Shown: positions 24,181 to 34,700 of the stretch, in pieces | Numbering within the stretch: position 1 is the stretch's first letter | How the letters are laid out: each line of letters begins with the position of its first letter | Assembly (NCBI RefSeq): GCF_933775445.1 | Contig: NW_026089536.1 | Span: forward strand, 930,001 to 994,000 | Length of the DNA stretch: 64,000 nt | Direction: 5' to 3' | Source of the DNA: Argentina anserina | Taxonomy: Eukaryota > Streptophyta > Magnoliopsida > Rosales > Rosaceae | The notes under the pieces: model-generated | Database searches by the model: none | The model's input: only the letters and a program-made list of their open reading frames with translations | What the model was told of the DNA's origin: nothing | Made by a program: the position numbers and the translations under genes

Positions 24181-25920
24181 CATCGTTTGCGTATCTTTAC
24201 TATTCCAATTGTGTATCTTTACATCGTTTGCGTATCTTTACTATTCCAATTGTGTATCTTTTCATTTCTCGTTTGAGTATCTTTCTGTAAGGCTTCTGAT
24301 GCGAGTTTCTATTGTATTTGAGAGTTTTGCCAGTGTGGGAGTGTGTTTCTTTCAAACTGAGTATCTTTACATCGTTTGCGTATCTTTACTATTCCAATTG
24401 TGTATCTTTTCATTTCTCGTTTGAGTATCTTTCTGTAAGGCTTTCTGATGCGAGTTTCTATTGAATTTGAGAGTTTTGCAAGTGTGGGAGTGTGTTTCTT
24501 TCAAACTGAGTATCTTTACATCGTTTGCGTATCTTTACTATTCCAATTGTGTATCTTTTCATTTCTCGTTTGAGTATCTTTCTGTAAGGCTTTCTGATGC
24601 GATTTTCTATTGAATTTGAGAGTTTTGCAAGTGTGGGAGTGTGTTTCTTTCAAACTGAGTATCTTTACATCGTTTGCGTATCTTTACTATTCCAATTGTG
24701 TATCTTTTCATTTCTCGTTTGATTATCTTTCTGTAAGGCTTTCTGATGCGAGTTTCTAATGAATTTGAGAGTTTTGCAAGTGTGGGAGTGTGTTTCTTTC
24801 AAATTGAGGATCTTTACATCGTTTGCGTATGTTTACTATTCCAATTGTGTATCTTTACATCGTTTCCGTATCTTTACTATTCCAATTGTGTATCTTTACA
24901 TCGTTTGCGTATCTTTACTATTCCAATTGTGTATCTTTACATCGTTTGCGTATCTTTACTATTCTAATTGAGTATCTTTTCATTTCTCGTTTGAGTATCT
25001 TTCTGTAAGGCTTTCTGATGCGAGTTTCTCATGAATTTGAGAGTTTTGCAAGTGTGGGAGTGTGTTTCTTTCAAACTGAGTATCTTTAGATCGTTTGCGT
25101 ATGTTTACTATTCCAATTGTGTATCTTTACATCGTTTCCGTATCTTTACTATTCGAATTGTGTATCTTTTCATTTCTTGTTTGAGTATCTTTCTGTAAGG
25201 CTTTCTGATGCGAGTTTCTATTGTATTTGAGAGTTTTGCAAGTGTGGGAGTGTGTTTCTTTCAAACTGAGTATCTTTACATCGTTTGCGTATCTTTACTA
25301 TTCCAATTGTGTATCTTTTCATTTCTCAAGTATCTTTCTGTAAGGCTTTCTGATGCGAGTTTCTATTGAATTTGAGAGTTTTGCAAGTGTGGGAGTGTGT
25401 TTCTTTCAAACTGAGTATCTTTACATCGTTTGCGTATCTTTACTATTCCAATTGTATCTTTTCATTTCTCGTTTGAGTATCTTTCTGTAAGGCTTTCTGA
25501 TGCGAGTTTCTATTGAATTTGAGAGTTTTGCAAGTGTGGGAGTGTGTTTCTTTCAAACTGAGTATCTTTACATCGTTTGCGTATCTTTACTATTCCAATT
25601 GTGTATCTTTTCATTTCTCGTTTGATTATCTTTCTGTAAGGCTTTCTGATGCGAGTTTCTATTGAATTTGAGAGTTTTGCAAGTGTGGGAGTGTGTTTCT
25701 TTCAAACTGAGGATCTTTACATCGTTTGCGTATGTTTACTATTCCAATTGTGTATCTTTACATCGTTTCCGTATCTTTACTATTCCAATTGTGTATCTTT
25801 ACATCGTTTGCGTATCTTTACTATTCCAATTGTGTATCTTTACATCGTTTGCGTATCTTTACTATTCCAATTGTGTATCTTTTCATTTCTCGTTTGAGTA
25901 TCTTTCTGTAAGGCTTTCTG
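24180..25920 (+). repeat. n=1-rich block with microdeletions
   Basis: After units of 230 bp come three 149-bp units (24299, 24448, 24597), a 272-bp unit (24746), then 190, 145, 147 and 149 bp units and another 272-bp unit at 25649. GATTATC replaces GAGTATC before each 272-bp unit (about 24721 and 25624). Units 24069-25017 recur at 30767-31715 (+6698). Confidence 0.8.
25208..25499 (+). repeat. Two adjacent monomers with private small deletions
   Basis: The unit at 25208 is 145 bp because CTCGTTTGAGTATC became CTCAAGTATC (four bases lost plus a G-to-A). The next, from 25353, is 147 bp because ATTGTGTATC became ATTGTATC. I see neither change elsewhere in the window, so this is a locally decayed spot not yet spread or erased by homogenisation. 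Confidence 0.82.
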
Positions 25921-26950
25921 ATGCGAGTTTCTCATGAATTTGAGAGTTTTGCAAGTGTGGGAGTGTGTTTTTTTCAAACTGAGTATCTTTAGATCGTTTG
26001 CGTATGTTTACTATTCCAATTGTGTATCTTTACATCGTTTGCGTATCTTTACTATTTGAATTGTGTATCTTTACATCGTTTGCGTATCTTTACTATTCCA
26101 ATTGTATATCTTTTCATTTCTTGTTTGAGTATCTTTCTGTAAGGCTTTCTGATGCGAGTTTCTATTGTATTTGAGAGTTTTGCAAGTGTGGGAGTGTGTT
26201 TCTTTCAAACTGAGTATCTTTACATCGTTTGCGTATCTTTACTATTCCAATTGTGTATCTTTTCATTTCTCGTTTGAGTATCTTTCTGTAAGGCTTCTGA
26301 TGCGAGTTTCTATTGTATTTGAGAGTTTTGCAAGTGTGGGAGTGTGTTTCTTTCAAACTGAGGATCTTTACATCGTTTGCGTATCTTTACTATTCCAATT
26401 GTGTATCTTTACATCGTTTCCGTATCTTTACTATTCCAATTGTGTATCTTTACATCGTTTGCGTATCTTTACTATTCCAATTGTGTATCTTTACATCGTT
26501 TGCGTATCTTTACTATTCTAATTGAGTATCTTTTCATTTCTCGTTTGAGTATCTTTCTGTAAGGCTTTCTGATGCGAGTTTCTCATGAATTTGAGAGTTT
26601 TGCAAGTGTGGGAGTGTGTTTCTTTCAAACTGAGTATCTTTACATCGTTTGCGTATGTTTACTATTCCAATTGTGTATCTTTACATCGTTTGCGTATCTT
26701 TACTATTCGAATTGTGTATCTTTACATCGTTTGCGTATCTTTACTATTCCAATTGTATATCTTTTCATTTCTTGTTTGAGTATCTTTCTGTAAGGCTTTC
26801 TGATGCGAGTTTCTATTGTATTTGAGAGTTTTGCAAGTGTGGGAGTGTGTTTCTTTCAAACTGAGTATCTTTACATCGTTTGCGTATTTTTACTATTCCA
26901 ATTGTGTATCTTTTCATTTCTCGTTTGAGTATCTTTCTGTAAGGCTTCTG

Positions 26951-28137
26951 ATGCGAGTTTCTATTGTATTTGAGAGTTTTGCAAGTGTGGGAGTGTGTTT
27001 CTTTCAATCTGAGTATCTTTACATCGTTTGCGTATCTTTACTATTCCAATTGTGTATCTTTTCATTTCTCGTTTGAGTATCTTTCTGTAAGGCTTCTGAT
27101 GCGAGTTTCTATTGTATTTGAGAGTTTTGCAAGTGTGGGAGTGTGTTTCTTTCAAACTGAGTATCTTTACATCGTTTGCGTATTTTTACTATTCCAATTG
27201 TGTATCTTTTCATTTCTCGTTTGAGTATCTTTCTGTAAGGCTTCTGATGCGAGTTTCTATTGTATTTGAGAGTTTTGCAAGTGTGGGAGTGTGTTTCTTT
27301 CAATCTGAGTATCTTTACATCGTTTGCGTATCTTTACTATTCCAATTGTGTATCTTTTCATTTCTCGTTTGAGTATCTTTCTGTAAGGCTTCTGATGCGA
27401 GTTTCTATTGTATTTGAGAGTTTTGCAAGTGTGGGAGTGTGTTTCTTTCAATCTGAGTATCTTTACATCGTTTGCGTATTTTTACTATTCCAATTGTGTA
27501 TCTTTTCATTTCTCGTTTGAGTATCTTTCTGTAAGGCTTCTGATGCGAGTTTCTATTGTATTTGAGAGTTTTGCAAGTGTGGGAGTGTGTTTCTTTCAAT
27601 CTGAGTATCTTTACATCGTTTGCGTATTTTTACTATTCCAATTGTGTATCTTTTCATTTCTCGTTTGAGTATCTTTCTGTAAGGCTTCTGATGCGAGTTT
27701 CTATTGAATTTGAGAGTTTTACAAGTGTGGGAGTGTGTTTCTTTCAAACTGAGTATCTTTACATCGTTTGCGTATGTTTACTATTCCAATTGTGTATCTT
27801 TTCATTTCTCGTTTGAGTATCTTTCTGTAAGGCTTTCTGATGCGAGTTTCTATTGAATTTGAGAGTTTTGCAAGTGTGGGAGTGTGTTTCTTTCAAACTG
27901 AGTATCTTTACATCGTTTGCGTATCTTTACTATTCCAATTGTGTATCTTTTCATTTCTCGTTTGAGTATCTTTCTGTAAGGCTTTCTGATGCGAGTTTCT
28001 ATTGAATTTGAGAGTTTTGCAAGTGTGGGAGTGTGTTTCTTTCAAACTGAGTATCTTTACATCGTTTGCGTATCTTTACTATTCCAATTGTGTATCTTTT
28101 CATTTCTCGTTTGATTATCTTTCTGTAAGGCTTTCTG
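26951..28137 (+). repeat. Run of eight consecutive n=1 monomers
   Basis: Starts are 26951, 27099, 27247, 27395, 27543, 27691, 27840 and 27989, the first five 148 bp and the last three 149 bp. This is the longest pure n=1 run in the window. Two variable sites, CAA(A/T)CTG and GTAT(C/T)TTTAC, occur in different combinations from unit to unit. The unit at 27691 also has GTTTTACAAG. Confidence 0.88.
27099..27246 (+). repeat. Reference n=1 monomer (148 bp)
   Basis: This is the shortest regular monomer and the best one for naming the parts. From ATGCGAG it runs through the G-rich stretch GCAAGTGTGGGAGTGTG to CAAACTGA. It then has one 41-bp subunit (a 19-bp and a 22-bp GTATCTTT module), the 23-bp module GTATCTTTTCATTTCTCG..., and a tail GTATCTTTCTGTAAGGCTTCTG. 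The 149-bp version has CTTTCTG instead of CTTCTG before the next ATGCGAG. Module lengths sum to 19+22+23+84=148. Confidence 0.93.
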
Positions 28138-29629
28138 ATGCGAGTTTCTATTGAATTTGAGAGTTTTGCAAGTGTGGGAGTGTGTTTCTTTCAAACTGAG
28201 GATCTTTACATCGTTTGCGTATGTTTACTATTCCAATTGTGTATCTTTACATCGTTTCCGTATCTTTACTATTCCAATTGTGTATCTTTACATCGTTTGC
28301 GTATCTTTACTATTCCAATTGTGTATCTTTACATCGTTTGCGTATCTTTACTATTCCAATTGTGTATCTTTACATCGTTTGCGTATCTTTACTATTCCAA
28401 TTGTGTATCTTTTCATTTCTCGTTTGAGTATCTTTCTGTAAGGCTTTCTGATGCGAGTTTCTCATGAATTTGAGAGTTTTGCAAGTGTGGGAGTGTGTTT
28501 CTTTCAAACTGAGTATCTTTAGATCGTTTGCGTATGTTTACTATTCCAATTGTGTATCTTTACATCGTTTGCGTATCTTTACTATTCGAATTGTGTATCT
28601 TTACATCGTTTGCGTATCTTTACTATTCCAATTGTATATCTTTTCATTTCTTGTTTGAGTATCTTTCTGTAAGGCTTTCTGATGCGAGTTTCTATTGTAT
28701 TTGAGAGTTTTGCAAGTGTGGGAGTGTGTTTCTTTCAAACTGAGTATCTTTACATCGTTTGCGTATCTTTACTATTCCAATTGTGTATCTTTTCATTTCT
28801 CGTTTGAGTATCTTTCTGTAAGGCTTCTGATGCGAGTTTCTATTGTATTTGAGAGTTTTGCAAGTGTGGGAGTGTGTTTCTTTCAAACTGAGGATCTTTA
28901 CATCGTTTGCGTATCTTTACTATTCCAATTGTGTATCTTTACATCGTTTCCGTATCTTTACTATTCCAATTGTGTATCTTTACATCGTTTGCGTATCTTT
29001 ACTATTCCAATTGTGTATCTTTACATCGTTTGCGTATCTTTACTATTCTAATTGAGTATCTTTTCATTTCTCGTTTGAGTATCTTTCTGTAAGGCTTTCT
29101 GATGCGAGTTTCTCATGAATTTGAGAGTTTTGCAAGTGTGGGAGTGTGTTTCTTTCAAACTGAGTATCTTTACATCGTTTGCGTATGTTTACTATTCCAA
29201 TTGTGTATCTTTACATCGTTTGCGTATCTTTACTATTCGAATTATGTATCTTTACATCGTTTGCGTATCTTTACTATTCCAATTGTATATCTTTTCATTT
29301 CTTGTTTGAGTATCTTTCTGTAAGGCTTTCTGATGCGAGTTTCTATTGTATTTGAGAGTTTTGCAAGTGTGGGAGTGTGTTTCTTTCAAACTGAGTATCT
29401 TTACATCGTTTGCGTATTTTTACTATTCCAATTGTGTATCTTTTCATTTCTCGTTTGAGTATCTTTCTGTAAGGCTTCTGATGCGAGTTTCTATTGTATT
29501 TGAGAGTTTTGCAAGTATGGGAGTGTGTTTCTTTCAATCTGAGTATCTTTACATCGTTTGCGTATCTTTACTATTCCAATTGTGTATCTTTTCATTTCTC
29601 GTTTGAGTATCTTTCTGTAAGGCTTTCTG

Positions 29630-31715
29630 ATGCGAGTTTCTATTGAATTTGAGAGTTTTGCAAGTGTGGGAGTGTGTTTCTTTCAAACTGAGTATCTTTA
29701 CATCGTTTGCGTATGTTTACTATTCCAATTGTGTATCTTTACATCGTTTGTGTATCTTTACTATTCGAATTGTGTATCTTTACATCGTTTGCGTATCTTT
29801 ACTATTCCAATTGTATATCTTTTCATTTCTTGTTTGAGTATCTTTCTGTAAGGCTTTCTGATGCGAGTTTCTATTGTATTTGAGAGTTTTGCAAGTGTGG
29901 GAGTGTGTTTCTTTCAAACTGAGTATCTTTACATCGTTTGCGTATCTTTACTATTCCAATTGTGTATCTTTTCATTTCTCGTTTGAGTATCTTTCTGTAA
30001 GGCTTTCTGATGCGAGTTTCTATTGAATTTGAGAGTTTTGCAAGTGTGGGAGTGTGTTTCCTTCAAACTGAGTATCTTTACATCGTTTGCGTATGTTTAC
30101 TATTCCAATTGTGTATCTTTACATCGTTTGCGTATCTTTACTATTCCAATTGTGTATCTTTTCATTTCTCGTTTGAGTATCTTTCTGTAAGGCTTCTGAT
30201 TCGAGTTTCTATTTTATTTGAGAGTTTTGCAAGTGTGGGAGTGTGTTTCTTTCAAACTGAGTATCTTTACATCGTTTGCGTATCTTTACTATTCCAATTG
30301 TGTATCTTTACATCGTTTCCGTATCTTTACTATTCCAATTGTGTATCTTTACATCGTTTGCGTATCTTTACTATTCAAATTGTGTATCTTTTCATTTCTT
30401 GTTTGAGTATCTTTCTGTAAGGCTTTCTGATGCGAGTTTCTATTGTGTTTGAGAGTTTTGCAAGTGTGGGAGTGTGTTTCTTTCAAACTGAGTATCTTTA
30501 CATCGTTTGCGTATCTTTACTATTCCAATTGTGTATCTTTTCATTTCTCGTTTGAGTATCTTTCTGTAAGGCTTCTGATGCGAGTTTCTATTGTATTTGA
30601 GAGTTTTGCAAGTGTGGGAGTGTGTTTCTTTCAAACTGGGTATCTTTACATCGTTTGCGTATCTTTACTATTCCAATTGTGTATCTTTACATCGTTTGCG
30701 TATCTTTACTATTCCAATTGTTTATCTTTTCATTTCTCGTTTGAGTATCTTTCTCTAAGGCTTCTGATGCGAGTTTCTATTGTATTTGAGAGTTTTGAAA
30801 GTGTGGGAGTGTGTTTCTTTCAAACTGGGTATCTTTACATCGTTTGCGTATCTTTACTATTCCAATTGTGTATCTTTACATCGTTTGCGTATCTTTACTA
30901 TTCCAATTGTGTATCTTTACATCGTTTGCGTATCTTTACTATTCCAATTGTGTATCTTTTCATTTCTCGTTTGAGTATCTTTCTGTAAGGCTTCTGATGC
31001 GAGTTTCTATTGTATTTGAGAGTTTTGCCAGTGTGGGAGTGTGTTTCTTTCAAACTGAGTATCTTTACATCGTTTGCGTATCTTTACTATTCCAATTGTG
31101 TATCTTTTCATTTCTCGTATGAGTATCTTTCTGTAAGGCTTTCTGATGCGAGTTTCTATTGAATTTGAGAGTTTTGCAAGTGTGGGAGTGTGTTTCTTTC
31201 AAACTGAGTATCTTTACATCGTTTGCGTATCTTTACTATTCCAATTGTGTATCTTTTCATTTCTCGTTTGAGTATCTTTCTGTAAGGCTTTCTGATGCGA
31301 GTTTCTATTGAATTTGAGAGTTTTGCAAGTGTGGGAGTGTGTTTCTTTCAAACTGAGTATCTTTACATCGTTTGCGTATCTTTACTATTCCAATTGTGTA
31401 TCTTTTCATTTCTCGTTTGATTATCTTTCTGTAAGGCTTTCTGATGCGAGTTTCTAATGAATTTGAGAGTTTTGCAAGTGTGGGAGTGTGTTTCTTTCAA
31501 ACTGAGGATCTTTACATCGTTTGCGTATGTTTACTATTCCAATTGTGTATCTTTACATCATTTCCGTATCTTTACTATTCCAATTGTGTATCTTTACATC
31601 GTTTGCGTATCTTTACTATTCCAATTGTGTATCTTTACATCGTTTGCGTATCTTTACTATTCTAATTGAGTATCTTTTCATTTCTCGTTTGAGTATCTTT
31701 CTGTAAGGCTTTCTG
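29630..31715 (+). repeat. Distant copy of the 22.9-25.0 kb block
   Basis: Starts 22892, 23123, 23272 and 23461 map to 29630, 29861, 30010 and 30199 (+6738). Starts 24069, 24299, 24448, 24597, 24746 and 25018 map to 30767, 30997, 31146, 31295, 31444 and 31716 (+6698). The offset changes because the right copy has lost one 41-bp subunit between the two sets. TTCAAATTGTG with ATTGTGTTTGAG (30375/30443) and GTTTTGAAAGTG (30791/24102) are shared markers. Confidence 0.82.
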
Positions 31716-34700
31716 ATGCGAGTTTCTCATGAATTTGAGAGTTTTGCAAGTGTGGGAGTGTGTTTCTTTCAAACTAAGTATCTTTACATCGTTTGCGTAT
31801 GTTTACTATTCCAATTGTGTATCTTTACATCGTTTGCGTATCTTTACTATTCGAATTGTGTATCTTTACATCGTTTGCGTATCTTTACTATTCCAATTGT
31901 ATATCTTTTCATTTCTTGTTTGAGTATCTTTCTGTAAGGCTTTCTGATGCGAGTTTCTATTGTATTTGAGAGTTTTGCAAGTGTGGGAGTGTGTTTCTTT
32001 CAAACTGAGTATCTTTACATCGTTTACGTATGTTTACTATTCCAATTGTGTATCTTTACATCGTTTGCGTATCTTTACTATTCGAATTGTGTATCTTTAC
32101 ATCGTTTGCGTATCTTTACTATTCCAATTGTATATCTTTTCATTTCTTGTTTGAGTATCTTTCTGTAAGGCTTTCTGATGCGAGTTTCTATTGTATTTGA
32201 GAGTTTTGCAAGTGTGGGAGTGTGTTTCTTTCAAACTGAGTATCTTTACATCGTTTGCGTATCTTTACTATTCCAATTGTGTATCTTTTCATTTCTCGTT
32301 TGAGTATCTTTCTGTAAGGCTTCTGATGCGAGTTTCTATTGTATTTGAGAGTTTTGCAAGTGTGGGAGTGTGTTTCTTTCAAACTGAGGATCTTTACATC
32401 ATTTGCGTATCTTTACTATTCCAATTGTGTATCTTTTCATTTCTCGTTTGAGTATCTTTCTGTAAGGCTTCTGATGCGAGTTTCTAATGAATTTGAGAGT
32501 TTTGCAAGTGTGGGAGTGTGTTTCCTTCAAACTGAGGATCTTTACATCGTTTGCGTATGTTTACTATTCCAATTGTGTATCTTTACATCGTTTGCGTATG
32601 TTTACTATTCCAATTGTGTATCTTTACATCATTTCCGTATCTTTACTATTCCAATTGTGTATCTTTACATCGTTTGCGTATCTTTACTATTCCAATTGTG
32701 TATCTTTACATCGTTTGCGTATCTTTACTATTCTAATTGAGTATCTTTACATCGTTTGCGTATCTTTACTATTCTAACTGAGTATCTTTACATCGTTTGC
32801 GTATGTTTACTATTCCAATTGTGTATCTTTACATCGTTTGCGTATCTTTACTATTCGAATTGTGTATCTTTACATCGTTTGCGTATCTTTACTATTCCAA
32901 TTGTATATCTTTTCATTTCTTGTTTGAGTATCTTTCTGTAAGGCTTTCTGATGCGAGTTTCTATTGTATTTGAGAGTTTTGCAAGTGTGGGAGTGTGTTT
33001 CTTTCAAACTGAGTATCTTTACATCGTTTACGTATGTTTACTATTCCAATTGTGTATCTTTACATCGTTTGCGTATCTTTACTATTCGAATTGTGTATCT
33101 TTACATCGTTTGCGTATCTTTACTATTCCAATTGTATATCTTTTCATTTCTTGTTTGAGTATCTTTCTGTAAGGCTTTCTGATGCGAGTTTCTATTGTAT
33201 TTGAGAGTTTTGCAAGTGTGGGAGTGTGTTTCTTTCAAACTGAGTATCTTTACATCGTTTGCGTATCTTTACTATTCCAATTGTGTATCTTTTCATTTCT
33301 CGTTTGAGTATCTTTCTGTAAGGCTTCTGATGCGAGTTTCTATTGTATTTGAGAGTTTTGCAAGTGTGGGAGTGTGTTTCTTTCAAACTGAGGATCTTTA
33401 CATCATTTGCGTATCTTTACTATTCCAATTGTGTATCTTTTCATTTCTCGTTTGAGTATCTTTCTGTAAGGCTTCTGATGCGAGTTTCTATTGTATTTGA
33501 GAGTTTTGCAAGTGTGGGAGTGTGTTTCTTTCAAACTGGGTATCTTTACATCGTTTGCGTATCTTTACTATTCCAATTGTTTATCTTTACATCGTTTGTG
33601 TATCTTTACTATTATAATTGTGTATCTTTACATCGTTTGCGTATCTTTACTATTCCAATTGTGTATCTTTTCATTTCTCGTTTGATTATCTTTCTGTAAG
33701 GCTTTCTGATGCGAGTTTCTATTGAATTTGAGAGTTTTGCAAGTGTGGGAGTGTGTTTCTTTCAAACTGAGGATCTTTACATCGTTTGCGTATGTTTACT
33801 ATTCCAATTGTGTATCTTTACATCGTTTGCGTATGTTTACTATTCCAATTGTGTATCTTTACATCGTTTGCGTATCTTTACTATTCCAATTGTGTATCTT
33901 TACATCGTTTGCGTATCTTTACTATTCTAATTGAGTATCTTTTCATTTCTCGTTTGAGTATCTTTCTGTAAGGCTTTCTGATGCGAGTTTCTCATGAATT
34001 TGAGAGTTTTGCAAGTGTGGGAGTGTGTTTCTTTCAAACTGAGTATCTTTACATCGTTTGCGTATGTTTACTATTCCAATTGTGTATCTTTACATCGTTT
34101 GCGTATCTTTACTATTCGAATTGTGTACCTTTACATCGTTTGCGTATCTTTACTATTCCAATTGTATATCTTTTCATTTCTTGTTTGAGTATCTTTCTGT
34201 AAGGCTTTCTGATGCGAGTTTCTATTGTATTTGAGAGTTTTGCAAGTGTGGGAGTGTGTTTCTTTCAAACTGAGTATCTTTACATCGTTTACGTATGTTT
34301 ACTATTCCAATTGTGTATCTTTACATCGTTTGCGTATCTTTACTATTCGAATTGTGTATCTTTACATCGTTTGCGTATCTTTACTATTCCAATTGTATAT
34401 CTTTTCATTTCTTGTTTGAGTATCTTTCTGTAAGGCTTTCTGATGCGAGTTTCTATTGTATTTGAGAGTTTTGCAAGTGTGGGAGTGTGTTTCTTTCAAA
34501 CTGAGTATCTTTACATCGTTTGCGTATCTTTACTATTCCAATTGTGTATCTTTTCATTTCTCGTTTGAGTATCTTTCTGTAAGGCTTCTGATGCGAGTTT
34601 CTATTGTATTTGAGAGTTTTGCAAGTGTGGGAGTGTGTTTCTTTCAAACTGAGGATCTTTACATCATTTGCGTATCTTTACTATTCCAATTGTGTATCTT

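Larger units (their letters stand above)
25921..29629 (+). repeat. 2530-bp higher-order repeat around an n=1 run
   Basis: Starts 25921, 26152, 26300, 26572, 26803 and 26951 recur at +2530 (28451, 28682, 28830, 29102, 29333, 29481). TATCTTTAGATCG is shared at about 25989 and 28519. The flanking big units differ (25649 is n=4, 28138 is n=5). Confidence 0.83.

Noticed and set aside
33612..33620. TATTATAATTG as a TATA-like promoter
   Set aside because: A single variant subunit (TTCCAATTG changed to TTATAATTG). There is no other promoter evidence and no gene downstream.
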